Below are positions 1 to 8,750 of a stretch of DNA of 11,431 bases, piece by piece. Numbering within the stretch: the first letter of the stretch is position 1; every line of letters starts with the position of its first letter. The stretch covers positions 1 through 11,431 of the forward strand of contig JAEZGH010000159.1 in the NCBI GenBank assembly GCA_023417065.1, in the 5' to 3' direction. A program made the position numbers and the translations under genes. The stretch comes from Bacteroidota bacterium (GTDB lineage: Bacteria; Bacteroidota; Bacteroidia; Cytophagales; Cyclobacteriaceae). The notes under the pieces are model-generated. The model made no database searches, was not told the origin of the DNA, and was given only the letters and a program-made list of their open reading frames with translations.

Positions 1-658
1 TGAGTGGATAGCCATGCTGCGGGCGCAACGCTTCGCCATTTTGTGCGTACACCAGCATGCCTTCTTTCAACGCGCGATCCAGTGGAATGCTACGCGTCAT
101 GCGACAGGCATCGCCGCCTTCTGCAAGAAACCATTTAGACCCTGCTTTCAGTCCGGTTTCCCTGAATAACGTCGACAACAGCACACCGGTCCATTCACTT
201 TGGCTGGTAAGGCCGCAGATCTGCTGCGGCGTGAGCTTGTCATTGCCGGTGCGAAAGTTTCCCGAACACTCGAGAAAACAAATCCTGGTGATGGAGGGTA
301 GTCGCTTCAGATCAGATAGTGTGAATACCGTCTGACGATCTACCATGCCGTGAACAAGAAGCGAGAATTTTTCCGGATTGATTGACGGCACGCCGGAGTG
401 ATGGCGTTCGAAATGCAACTCAGACGGCGTGATGGTCCCGTGAAGATGCTGCAACGGCGTTCGCGAGGAGGTATCTGACGTAAGCTTAAGCAAATTTTCG
501 AACGACGACTTTGTTCCCAGTTGGCCCGGTGGTGGACCAAGCTGTCGTTCATTGCCTTGTATGATTTCTTTTGATCGTTGATCGTTCGCTGTTACTGCAA
601 CACCCGCCAATGATGCGGCAGAAGTGATCAATCCTTTAATCCAGGTGCGTCTTTCCAT
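1..658 (-). CDS. soxC: SoxC-type molybdopterin sulfite/sulfane dehydrogenase, N-terminal part (runs off left edge)
   Basis: The ATG at 658 opens a frame that stays open to the left edge, giving 219 residues of a protein whose family is usually about 400 or more. The N-terminus MERRTWIKGL followed by a short hydrophobic stretch (to about residue 24) looks like a twin-arginine signal, as expected for a periplasmic molybdenum enzyme folded before export. The motif FLECSGN places the molybdenum-coordinating cysteine of the sulfite-oxidase fold at Cys131, and GLTSQSEWTGVLLSTL (about 149-164) is typical of SoxC. Known for the family: SoxC with SoxD oxidises sulfane sulfur or sulfite in the periplasm. 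The start lies 25 nt after the cytochrome gene, so the two form a SoxC/SoxD-like pair. YedY/MsrP or SorA-type enzymes are the alternatives, but the SoxD-like neighbour favours SoxC. The C-terminal dimerisation domain is not visible. Confidence 0.85.
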   Translation of the reverse strand, partial: MERRTWIKGLITSAASLAGVAVTANDQRSKEIIQGNERQLGPPPGQLGTKSSFENLLKLTSDTSSRTPLQHLHGTITPSELHFERHHSGVPSINPEKFSLLVHGMVDRQTVFTLSDLKRLPSITRICFLECSGNFRTGNDKLTPQQICGLTSQSEWTGVLLSTLFRETGLKAGSKWFLAEGGDACRMTRSIPLDRALKEGMLVYAQNGEALRPQHGYPL

Positions 659-683
659 TTTTCCGATCAGGTGTCAGGGGTAT

Positions 684-1289
684 CTATAATACTTCCTTTC
701 CACCTTTCCTGTTGTCCAATACAAATTTTGTTCTCGCCGGCATCTCAACGTTGGGCAGCGACTGCGCATCGGCCACGAAAGTTGAATCGACGAGTTTGTT
801 TAGTGATAACACGTAGGCCGTAACCGCATATACCTCGACATTCGACAATGATCCCGGGCGATCGTACGGCATTGCCCGCTGAATGTAGTCGAACACGGTG
901 GTGGCATAAGGCCAATAGTTGCCTATGGTCTTTTGTCTGTCGTTCTCCGAAGGCTTAGTCGCTAACTTGTCATACGGACCATCATAACCAGATGGTCCGT
1001 GACAAGTAGCGCATTTCGCCAGATAGACAGTCTTTCCCAGTGCAACGTCGCCGCTACCTGCCGGTAATCCCGCGCCATCAGGTCTGACGTCGACATCCAG
1101 GGAGTCGATTTCCGATGGTGTGGCAGGGCGACCTATTCCAAAGGCGATGGGATCCTTTTCGGCGTTACCGTAAGTTGAACCAGCTTCATCCGCACGGGAT
1201 GATGTGCAACGTGAACTGGCCATAACGAGGAGCCCCATCAAGATCATTCTAATATTTACCCGCGTCGAGTGTGCTGGGAGTAAGTGCAT
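684..1289 (-). CDS. soxD: SoxD-like monohaem c-type cytochrome
   Basis: This is the probable electron acceptor of the SoxC-like enzyme. The mature region begins with GIGRPATPSEIDSLDVDVRP and then GLPAGSG, a block characteristic of SoxD-type cytochromes. A single haem-binding CATCH (residues 93-97 from this start) follows, and a likely axial Met140 lies in RAMPYDRPG. It is about 200 residues, shorter than the dihaem SoxD of Paracoccus. Three starts are possible: TTG at 1301, ATG at 1289, and ATG at 1247 directly after the upstream TAG (TAGAATG). I chose 1289 because the hydrophobic segment MILMGLLVMA then has an arginine-containing n-region (TRVNIR), which the 1247 start lacks, at the price of a 41-bp overlap. 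The signal end is ambiguous: SSRC is a poor lipobox, and SRA|DE could be a signal peptidase I site. It is followed after 25 nt by the SoxC-like gene. Confidence 0.82.
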   Translation of the reverse strand: MHLLPAHSTRVNIRMILMGLLVMASSRCTSSRADEAGSTYGNAEKDPIAFGIGRPATPSEIDSLDVDVRPDGAGLPAGSGDVALGKTVYLAKCATCHGPSGYDGPYDKLATKPSENDRQKTIGNYWPYATTVFDYIQRAMPYDRPGSLSNVEVYAVTAYVLSLNKLVDSTFVADAQSLPNVEMPARTKFVLDNRKGGKEVL

Positions 1290-2877
1290 ATTTTCTGTCA
1301 ATACGTTTCAACGCAATCTCAACGGAATCCTGATTCTCATCCAGGCCCTTAAGTGTGATCGTGTTACCATTGTCTGCCGTCGAATAATGAAGCACCATCC
1401 GCTTCCGATTATCGTATTTGCCTTTGTTTGCGGCAAATTCACGATCACGTCGCGTCGATGCCGCCCTCGGGTCGATCATTTTATTCTCGTCACCAATTCG
1501 CTTCCACGCATCTTCGCTAATCCAATCTGGCGAATATATTCCCGATGCAGGTAAGGATGCTTTAACCGCTATGCGAGCCTGTCCGTCTGTCGCGCCATCA
1601 CCACCAACGCCTGCTGTTCTGTTTCTCCGGTCAGGAATGGTCTTATACTTATCCTGCAGATAGAGCACTTGCTCGATCGTATCGGCATAGTAATGGAAGA
1701 CCCGTCTCCCGCCTCCAACTCCGGCAATTTCAAAGGTCCGGTTGATGTCGCGTTGAGGGTCACCACCGCCGTTGGAAAGATCAAGCGGATGTTTGCGATT
1801 TACTTTGAACGTAAGCGACGTCCATTTTTCAAAGGAGGCCTCGGACCAGCGTACTGAGTCTGTTGGATCAACCGGAATTTCTTCTCCGTTCAGCTTAAAT
1901 GAAACGACATCATAATGACCCCTGAGGTCCGTTACACCTTTAGTAGAAGGTTGTTTATATGGATCGTATCTGAAGTTGATGTACTGCAACCAGAGGAACA
2001 AAACAAGAAAAACGACTATCGTTCCACTTTTCAGCGCATACCGTGTGAGTTGCTGCCAACTTTCTGTGAACTTCGGATAATATAGTTTAAAATGAGTGAC
2101 CCTCTCCTGCACAATGAGTGACCAGAGTGCAGGAATGTAGGGTATCAGAATAAAGCCAGCAAGCAAAACAAAGTACGAGCTGTAAACATGGACACCGCCG
2201 TCATAGGCAAAGTTGACATAAACAATATCCCCCAGCGCACCAAAAAGGAGGATCGCACCGATCAATGTTGTGCGGCGGAAAAACAACAATGTCCCGGCAG
2301 TTATTTCAACAATCCCTGCAAAGACCTGGTACCAGGGAACAATGGCAATTGAAAGCCAGTAGATCTTTTGCGACGTGAGATCCCCAAAGTCAGTGTTCAA
2401 TATCCCGTGGCCAGGGTACGGCATCTGGACCGGAAACAGCTTGGTAAAACCGAAACCGATGATTCCGATACCAGCTCTATACCGCACTACAACACGAAGC
2501 CAGTAATAGAATAGCGGATAATTCAGATTGTCGCGGCGGAGCACCTTGATGGCCGCAGTCCAGATCAACGCACCGCCAATAGCAAAAAGGAGGCTGATGA
2601 TCCAGTTGGCATAACCGCTCAGTGTGCTTCCAAAAATAGTATTGCCAAAGAAGTTGATGCCGGATCCAAACCGTGCGATATCATAGAGATCGCGATAGTG
2701 AAGATTCGTCCAATCGATCGAAAATACATGTGCATACCAGTTCGCGTTGTTTGGAATACTGATAGCTATGAAGAATATAAAGGCAATGCGAAAGAGAAAC
2801 TTCTGATACTCTTTCCAGCCGGGCCCCGCGTGTTGATCAGTTGCCGGGGATTCTATTTGATGAATAGCCTGTTCCAT
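1249..2877 (-). CDS. DoxX-like polytopic membrane protein with C-terminal soluble domain (copy 2)
   Basis: A 542-residue protein with about six to eight hydrophobic segments in residues 25-300 (for example 27-42, 89-112, 134-148, 173-200, 203-222, 232-256, 283-301) and then a hydrophilic, beta-rich C-terminal half. It is a clear paralogue of the next gene upstream: both carry RYR, FGF-x-K-x-FP-x-QMPYP, LNT-x-[FY]-GDLT and IVP-x-YQ-x-F-x-G-x-VEI. The four-helix core around 130-256 resembles the DoxX/TQO-small-subunit superfamily, some members of which act in quinone-linked thiosulfate oxidation; this is a family-level guess. Compared with the paralogue it has an extra segment of roughly 70-80 residues (about 410-490) in the C-terminal domain. 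It starts 3 nt after the paralogue and ends inside the signal-peptide region of soxD, so translational coupling is likely. It has four Met and no Cys. Confidence 0.75.
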   Translation of the reverse strand: MEQAIHQIESPATDQHAGPGWKEYQKFLFRIAFIFFIAISIPNNANWYAHVFSIDWTNLHYRDLYDIARFGSGINFFGNTIFGSTLSGYANWIISLLFAIGGALIWTAAIKVLRRDNLNYPLFYYWLRVVVRYRAGIGIIGFGFTKLFPVQMPYPGHGILNTDFGDLTSQKIYWLSIAIVPWYQVFAGIVEITAGTLLFFRRTTLIGAILLFGALGDIVYVNFAYDGGVHVYSSYFVLLAGFILIPYIPALWSLIVQERVTHFKLYYPKFTESWQQLTRYALKSGTIVVFLVLFLWLQYINFRYDPYKQPSTKGVTDLRGHYDVVSFKLNGEEIPVDPTDSVRWSEASFEKWTSLTFKVNRKHPLDLSNGGGDPQRDINRTFEIAGVGGGRRVFHYYADTIEQVLYLQDKYKTIPDRRNRTAGVGGDGATDGQARIAVKASLPASGIYSPDWISEDAWKRIGDENKMIDPRAASTRRDREFAANKGKYDNRKRMVLHYSTADNGNTITLKGLDENQDSVEIALKRIDRKYALTPSTLDAGKY

Positions 2878-2880
2878 GGG

Positions 2881-4287
2881 TTATAATTTTAGAGCTCTGC
2901 GTCTTCCTGTTTTGGCTGCTTCCTGGAGCAGATATTTTTTATCAACCTTTTCGAGAATAATGGAAAGCGAATCACCATTTGCGTGAGTGCCTTTCAACTT
3001 GAGAAGTCCATCTTCATCCCCTTCGATCGATAAATACAATCGATCACCCGCATGAGATGGATTTCGATTCGCGAAAGTCCACTGCCCGGTGATATGATCC
3101 AGCTCGTACGTGTAGAAGTCACGCGATGCATTTCCGCTGAACTCATAAATCTTTTCTCCATCTGAAAACGGTAGAACTGTAACACCAGCGGTGACAGGTT
3201 CTTTTACTTGCTCCTTCCGGATACTAAGGGTAGCCCATGGTTCGATCACAACATCCTGCCAGCGAACATCATCGTTCGTTGATACTGGCAGTTCCTGACC
3301 ATTTATCTCGAATGTTTTCACGAGATACTTCCCGGCCCACTTGGCAACTCCCGTTTTCTTCGGATAGAGGACTCCTCCCTTCTGATACGCGTCGCGCGCC
3401 TGAATTCCAAACAGAACGACAAACACGAGGATAAAAAGCCCTTTGGCCGCATAGCGTGATGTCTTTTGCCAGCTTTCAAAAACGGGGCGATAGGTATTCG
3501 GAGTGGCAGGCTGTTCAAGCGAAGTTGCTGTAATGAGCCGTTGAACGTCAAATGCAAGTAGGAAAAGCGCGAAGGATACCAGCAAAAATGCATACGCACC
3601 TTCGTCACCTCCATACGCGAGATTAGACAAGGCAACATTGCCAAGGTAAGGTATGATGATAAACGTAGCAAATGTTGCCGTTTTCCGGTTAAGGAGTAAC
3701 AACGCCGATACAATCTCTACGAGACCGAGGAATGATTGATACCCTGGCACGATGCCGAGTGTCATAGAGAAGAGCTTCCATTCGGTGAGGTCACCGTAGT
3801 TAGTATTGAGGTTGCTCAATGACGGATACGGCATTTGAAGCGGAAAAAACTTGATGAACCCAAAGACCAGCAATGCTGCCGCGAGACGATAGCGAACCAG
3901 CGCGCGTAGACGATAATAATCACGGTCGAGGTTATCCGTTGATCTGTCCAGGCGGTGCCATACGATTGATGCAACCAGGGCGATGCCTGCGACAATCAGC
4001 CAGTCCGTGAACACTTGCGTTTCTCCAAAGAAACGAGGTGCGAATCTGCTTGCGTCAAAGAGCCAGCCCAGCGAGAACAGAGGCCACTCCGACGTAAAAA
4101 GCTGAGCGTAGTACCAGGGCTGCCAGGGTACTATCTGGAGCACCAGATAGATCGCCAGGAACTTAAACAGGATGCTGTTGAAAGGTTGACTTATCCGGAG
4201 ATTCGCTCCGGATTTTGGCACGCTTTCCTTGGGTTGCTTAACACTGCGTGTTTTGGTTTTTGGGACTGAAATTTCAACGGTTGCCAT
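2881..4287 (-). CDS. DoxX-like polytopic membrane protein with C-terminal soluble domain (copy 1)
   Basis: A 468-residue paralogue of the following gene. A basic, Pro/Lys-rich N-terminal tail (1-35) precedes membrane segments near 37-55, 95-112, 130-148, 172-198, 204-222, 230-250 and 280-297. The shared signature FGFIKFFPLQMPYP (142-155), LNTNYGDLT (160-168) and IVPGYQSFLGLVEI (179-192) lies in the DoxX-like core. The C-terminal part (about 315-455) starts WAGKYLVKTFEINGQELPV and ends DSLSIILEKVDKKYLL; its alternating hydrophobic pattern suggests a beta-sandwich or lipocalin-like domain, probably periplasmic. It begins 12 nt after susD and ends 3 nt before its paralogue. Only three Met and no Cys. 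Function is unproven; a quinone-facing sulfur oxidoreductase partner is the inference from the neighbouring soxCD genes. Confidence 0.75.
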   Translation of the reverse strand: MATVEISVPKTKTRSVKQPKESVPKSGANLRISQPFNSILFKFLAIYLVLQIVPWQPWYYAQLFTSEWPLFSLGWLFDASRFAPRFFGETQVFTDWLIVAGIALVASIVWHRLDRSTDNLDRDYYRLRALVRYRLAAALLVFGFIKFFPLQMPYPSLSNLNTNYGDLTEWKLFSMTLGIVPGYQSFLGLVEIVSALLLLNRKTATFATFIIIPYLGNVALSNLAYGGDEGAYAFLLVSFALFLLAFDVQRLITATSLEQPATPNTYRPVFESWQKTSRYAAKGLFILVFVVLFGIQARDAYQKGGVLYPKKTGVAKWAGKYLVKTFEINGQELPVSTNDDVRWQDVVIEPWATLSIRKEQVKEPVTAGVTVLPFSDGEKIYEFSGNASRDFYTYELDHITGQWTFANRNPSHAGDRLYLSIEGDEDGLLKLKGTHANGDSLSIILEKVDKKYLLQEAAKTGRRRALKL

Positions 4288-4299
4288 AGAGGGTATGTT

Positions 4300-5625
4300 T
4301 TAGTAGCCTTCATTTTGTTCTAGAGCATGATCAATCTGGAGCTGGGAAATCGGCAGGGGAAGTAGTAGTCTCCAGGGTTCATTGATCGATAATACTTCCT
4401 GCGCGCGACCAGTACGCACAAGGTCAAACCACCGGTGTGGTTCAAACGCAAACTCAAGCCTCCGCTCGTCTTCGATTGCCAGAAGTACTTCCTCCTTTAA
4501 GCCGAGATCGAGGGCCGGGAGTTCAGCGCGATCACGCACCTTGTTCAAGTCTTCAAGTGCGCCCTGCAGATCATTAAGTTGAGCTCTTGCCTCAGCGCGA
4601 ATCAAATAGAGTTCAGCAATGCGGATTACAAAGGCAGGATCTGAACCTGGATTGCGATAGTACAGGTTACCGTACCAGCGGTTTTGATTGTCGCGTGCAA
4701 TCAATACGTTTCGGTTGCCGCCTTTCTCAGGATCCAACAACAGACTTACAACTGCATCACTTGGTGCCCATTGCCGCGTACCACCCTTTTCCTGAGGCTG
4801 CCACTGCGTGCGGTGCCCGTTGACTTCCGTGGTTCCATTGTAGAATATCTCGAATACGGATTCACGTGTACCTCTTGCGTTGTCAAGAAAGAAAGCACCG
4901 TACGGGCGAACCAGCTCGTAGTTGCTGTCATCGATTAGTTTGGATGCATATTCAGCAGCAAGATCCCACTGATTACGATATAAGTGCAGTCGTGCCCGCA
5001 ATGCCCAGGCAGTTTTGCGTGTCGCGCGGAATCGCTCAGTTTTCTCAGGAAGGAGCTCCTCCGCAATTTGCAGATCAGCAAGTACCCGTTGGTATGTCTC
5101 CTCACGTGAACTTCTGGCGATACCCGAGTTGTCGGTCGGACTCAGCGTTGGGTTGGTAACGATAGGAACACCGCCCCATACGCGAGCCAGGTCAAAGTAG
5201 GCCAGTGCTCTGAGAAAATGTGCTTCACCAATAAGTTGATTCCTCAACGCATCCGTCAGCTGAGCATCGGTCACGCCTGGGATACGGGCAATAGCGTTAT
5301 TCGCTCTGTTGATCAGTCGATATATCGCCACCCATGAGCCGTTGATTGTTGAATTATCGGCGTTTACGCGATGATTGATAAACTCCTGCACCTGTGACTG
5401 TGAACCAGTCCATTGAACATTGTCACCCGACAAGTATCCAATAGATTCGAAGGTGGCACCATAATAGAGGGCGCTGTAAATTCCGCGCACTGCCTGTTCC
5501 GCGGAAACGCGATCAAAGATCGGATTGGTATCGGGTATCGATGCGCGTGGTTCGACGTTCAACTCATCAACGCAGGCGCTGAGTAATGTCAGAAGTAGAA
5601 CCGTACTGTATAATTTGATTTTCAT
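4300..5625 (-). CDS. SusD/RagB-family surface lipoprotein, nutrient-binding
   Basis: SusD proteins are outer-membrane lipoproteins that cap a SusC channel and hold the ligand. This 441-residue protein opens with a lipoprotein signal (MKIKLYSTVLLLTLLSAC, lipidated Cys18). It shows the family pattern: the N-terminal TPR-like region (SAEQAVRGIYSALYY; AHFLRALAYFDLARVWGGVPIV at about 136-157), the middle TWAL-type helices, and the C-terminal block RIAELYLIRAEARAQL followed by RRLEFAFEPHRWFDLVRTG. It is shorter than many SusD proteins (often 500 or more). It lies 47 nt after susC and 12 nt before the first DoxX-like gene. Apart from the initiator Met and the lipobox Cys it contains no sulfur amino acid, which is remarkable for its length. 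The ligand cannot be named; context suggests a sulfur compound rather than a glycan, since no glycoside hydrolase is nearby. Confidence 0.95.
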   Translation of the reverse strand: MKIKLYSTVLLLTLLSACVDELNVEPRASIPDTNPIFDRVSAEQAVRGIYSALYYGATFESIGYLSGDNVQWTGSQSQVQEFINHRVNADNSTINGSWVAIYRLINRANNAIARIPGVTDAQLTDALRNQLIGEAHFLRALAYFDLARVWGGVPIVTNPTLSPTDNSGIARSSREETYQRVLADLQIAEELLPEKTERFRATRKTAWALRARLHLYRNQWDLAAEYASKLIDDSNYELVRPYGAFFLDNARGTRESVFEIFYNGTTEVNGHRTQWQPQEKGGTRQWAPSDAVVSLLLDPEKGGNRNVLIARDNQNRWYGNLYYRNPGSDPAFVIRIAELYLIRAEARAQLNDLQGALEDLNKVRDRAELPALDLGLKEEVLLAIEDERRLEFAFEPHRWFDLVRTGRAQEVLSINEPWRLLLPLPISQLQIDHALEQNEGY

Positions 5626-5672
5626 TTGTTGTCTGTTTTTTGAGTACTGAATTAGCTTTTGTTCAGCAGTAA

Positions 5673-8600
5673 TTATAGTCTTGCCTCCAGACCGATTTGA
5701 AAACCTCTGGGTTGAGGCGGCGTACCAAGATCAATACCGGGTTCATTCTGACTGCTGCTGGCACTTGATTCAGGATCCAATCCGGTGTATCGCGTGAGCA
5801 GCCACAGGTTGGTACCCTGCGCATATACCCTCAGGTGTGATACCCGAAGCTTCCTGGCAGACTCTGGAGAAAGGGAATACCCTACAGTGAGGTTTCTGAG
5901 TCGCAGGAAAGAACCATCTTCCAGCCAGCGACTTCCGCCGTCGCGATAGTTGTTGATGTTAATACCGTCGGGACGCGGAACATCTGTGATGTCTCCCGGC
6001 TTTTGCCAACGTTTATTGTTATGTGCGAAGATTATACGCGCAGCATCGCGGGCTCCGCCTCCCTCACCAAAGAACCGATTGTGATTGTAGATTTTGTTTC
6101 CGTATTGAAAGGAGAAAAATGCATTGATATCGAAATGCCCAATGGTAATAGAGTTTGATATTCCTCCGAAGAACTTCGGCCACACGTCACCTGCGATTTG
6201 CCGATCCGCAACGGTGATACCCGGTACACCATCAACATCGTCATAAATGACGTTTCCGGTCTGGGGATCAACACCGAGTTCTTTGTATACCCAGAACGAG
6301 TACAACGGATATCCTTCTTGTTGCAAAATGAGGTCGCGACTCCCATAGCGCATCGGATTATCAAGTTTTTCGATGCGGTTTATGTTCCGCGCAATGTTGA
6401 AGTCCGTAGTCCAGGAGATAACACTATTGCTGATGTTGATAGCGTGCAGGCCGAGTTCAAAGCCTTTGTTGCTTATCTCAATGGCGTTATCCCAAATCGC
6501 ATTGAAGCCTGTCGTTGCGGGCACAGTTCTTCGCACGAGTCCATTTCGTGTGTACTTGTCGTAAAAGTTGGCTTCGAGTCTCAACCTGTTCTGAAGAACA
6601 GCGACGTCGATTCCAAGGTTGTACTGCGTGGTTTCTTCCCATTTGAGATTCGGGTTTGCCAGCTGTTCAACGGCAATGCCGGGCTGACCTTCATAACCTG
6701 TTCCTGCCGACCACAACCCCTGACCTGCAAAGTCACCAATCGCCTGATTTCCGGTTAACCCGAAACTGCCGCGAAGTTTCAAATCACTTATGGTATTGAC
6801 ATCACGAAGGAAGCCTTCCTCTTTGATTCTCCAGGCGGCGCCCACCGCAGGGAAGTAGCCCCACCGGTTGTTCTTTCCGAAGCGCGACGATCCATCGGCT
6901 CTGAAGGTGGCGTCGAAAAGATACTTGCCACCGAAATTGTAGTCGAGGCGTGTGAAGAATGACGTGAGTGTGCTCTTGGTCCAGCTTTGTGATGCATTCA
7001 GCGAGGAAGCTTGCGAGATAAGACGTACGGAGTTGTTCGCAAATCCACGGCCTTCGGCATACGTGCGATCAGTAACATCGGATTGCAATGTATTTCCAAC
7101 GAGAACGCCGAGCTCATGACGACCGAAGTGTTTTCTGTACGAGATCACTTGCTCATTCAACAAAACAGAATTACGCGTTACACTCGAGGTAGCGAGTCCG
7201 TTGGGGCTTCCTGAGATCAGGAAGGTGTTCCAATATTCTGATTCATCGTATTGATTGTAGTCAGCACCCCAGCTCGAACGTACCTTCAGATTGGGCAGGA
7301 TTTCTGCCTCGAGATTGATGTTTCCGACATAACGAAGGCTGACGGAATTGACGTCATAGTGTTCAATCAGCAGCGTAACATTGTCGAAGCCTGCCCGGCC
7401 CACGAGTTGGCCTTCTTCATTGTATGGCGACAGGTATGTAGGAGTATGCAGTGCAGCTTGCAGCAATCCACCTGCAGGTCCGTCACCAGCGCGTGCCTGA
7501 TTCCGGTGTGTTCTTGAGATTGAATTGGTGAATGACGTTTGAATGCGGTCATTGATCTTTTGATCGAGGTTAAGCTTGAATGTCGCCCTTTCAAATTCGA
7601 TCGGCTTAAGGATTGATTCCTGATTGTTGTATCCTGCGCTCACATAGTAGCGTGTCGAGGAAGAACCACCGCGAAGTGAAACATCGTAGTTCTTTACCTG
7701 GGCTGTGCGGAATATTTCGCCAAGGCGGTCATAGGTCTGTTGTTCTTCCGGCAGGCCGCGTCCAGGCTGACCGTTGATTACTTCGCTCACAGGCCTGAAC
7801 GGACGGTTTTCGAAGGTGCGGTTTAACGATGGATTGTCTAGCCCTGTGTTGATCCACCATTCGTTGACGAGTTGCGCGTGCTCAGGCCCGGTGGTGAGAT
7901 CCCAAAGTTTCGCAGCCTTCGTCCATCCGTGTGAGATGTTCACATCCAGTGTGGGCCGTTGTTCGTATGAACCGCGCTTTGTGGTAACGATGATCACACC
8001 GTTCGCACCGCGGGATCCAAAGAGCGCTGTTGCTGCAGCATCTTTGAGAACCTCGACGCTTTCTATGTCGGATGGGTTCAGATCCGCCAGGGGGGAAGTC
8101 GCTTTCCCTCCCGTCCCGACGGTCTGAAGACTGTTGCTGTTGACGAAGACCCCGTCAATTACATAAAGGGGATCGACATCAGCGTTGATAGACGTGACGC
8201 CGCGAATGCGGACATTGGTGACTTCCCCGGGCACACCGGTATTGCTTGAAATTTGAACCCCTGCAATTTTGCCCTGCAGCTGAGCATCAAAGCTTCCCTG
8301 AGGAATAAGACGGATGTCGGCGGGATCGATTTTTGAAATAGAGCCGACTACATCTTTTCTGTCGCGGGTGTCATAGCCCACAACAACAAGTTCCTGCAAC
8401 TGGCTCACGTCGGCCTCAAGTGCCAGGGAGATATTGCTTCTGCTGTCAATAGGAACTTCGTTTGTCTTATAACCGATACTGGAAACCAGCAACGTAGCAT
8501 TAGGCGCTGCGTTGAGGGTGAAGTTCCCGTTGACGTCGGTTATCGTTCCCGACGTGGTTCCCTTGACAACGACGTTTACGCCTGGCAGTCCTTCTCCGGT

Positions 8601-8750
8601 ATCCCGGGCTGTGATCCGCCCTGTGATGGACTGGCTCGATTGTGAAAAGGCCGATATCGCAATACCGGTTAAGAATAAGGTGATGAGAATTCGCAGACGT
8701 GATTGCGACCGCCTTCGATCTTTGTGATGTGGTAAAAATGTACTGTTCAT
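5673..8750 (-). CDS. SusC/RagA-family TonB-dependent outer-membrane transporter
   Basis: A 1025-residue TonB-dependent transporter that imports ligand captured by SusD. A long basic start (HHKDRRRSQSRLR) precedes a signal peptide ending near AFSQ (about residue 37). Then come a carboxypeptidase-regulatory-like domain (about 40-115; ITGRITARDTGEGLPGVNV), the linker QELVVVGYDTRDRKDVVGSI, the plug (about 128-260; DPLYVIDGVFV, LNPSDIESVEVLKDAAATALFGSRGANGVIIVTTK) and a beta-barrel ending in the aromatic-rich strand PRGFQIGLEARL. The start ATG is the only Met near the N-terminus. I count two Met and no Cys in the whole protein, far below normal. It lies 202 nt after the peroxiredoxin gene, with a structured leader, and 47 nt before susD. 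It is probably co-transcribed from the promoter near 10300; no clear promoter of its own was found. Confidence 0.97.
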   Translation of the reverse strand: MNSTFLPHHKDRRRSQSRLRILITLFLTGIAISAFSQSSQSITGRITARDTGEGLPGVNVVVKGTTSGTITDVNGNFTLNAAPNATLLVSSIGYKTNEVPIDSRSNISLALEADVSQLQELVVVGYDTRDRKDVVGSISKIDPADIRLIPQGSFDAQLQGKIAGVQISSNTGVPGEVTNVRIRGVTSINADVDPLYVIDGVFVNSNSLQTVGTGGKATSPLADLNPSDIESVEVLKDAAATALFGSRGANGVIIVTTKRGSYEQRPTLDVNISHGWTKAAKLWDLTTGPEHAQLVNEWWINTGLDNPSLNRTFENRPFRPVSEVINGQPGRGLPEEQQTYDRLGEIFRTAQVKNYDVSLRGGSSSTRYYVSAGYNNQESILKPIEFERATFKLNLDQKINDRIQTSFTNSISRTHRNQARAGDGPAGGLLQAALHTPTYLSPYNEEGQLVGRAGFDNVTLLIEHYDVNSVSLRYVGNINLEAEILPNLKVRSSWGADYNQYDESEYWNTFLISGSPNGLATSSVTRNSVLLNEQVISYRKHFGRHELGVLVGNTLQSDVTDRTYAEGRGFANNSVRLISQASSLNASQSWTKSTLTSFFTRLDYNFGGKYLFDATFRADGSSRFGKNNRWGYFPAVGAAWRIKEEGFLRDVNTISDLKLRGSFGLTGNQAIGDFAGQGLWSAGTGYEGQPGIAVEQLANPNLKWEETTQYNLGIDVAVLQNRLRLEANFYDKYTRNGLVRRTVPATTGFNAIWDNAIEISNKGFELGLHAINISNSVISWTTDFNIARNINRIEKLDNPMRYGSRDLILQQEGYPLYSFWVYKELGVDPQTGNVIYDDVDGVPGITVADRQIAGDVWPKFFGGISNSITIGHFDINAFFSFQYGNKIYNHNRFFGEGGGARDAARIIFAHNNKRWQKPGDITDVPRPDGININNYRDGGSRWLEDGSFLRLRNLTVGYSLSPESARKLRVSHLRVYAQGTNLWLLTRYTGLDPESSASSSQNEPGIDLGTPPQPRGFQIGLEARL

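Noticed and set aside
57..552. Short open frames on both strands at the left edge (57-335 plus, 340-552 minus)
   Set aside because: They lie in other frames of the SoxC-type gene, whose own frame runs unbroken from 658 to the left edge with the FLECSGN motif.
3318..3713. 131-codon minus-strand frame inside the first DoxX-like gene
   Set aside because: It is a different frame of a gene with a clear paralogue and conserved motifs, and shows no coding character of its own.
6198..6758. 186-codon open frame on the plus strand
   Set aside because: It lies entirely antisense to the well-supported SusC barrel, and its translation resembles no protein; it is a shadow of the codon usage.
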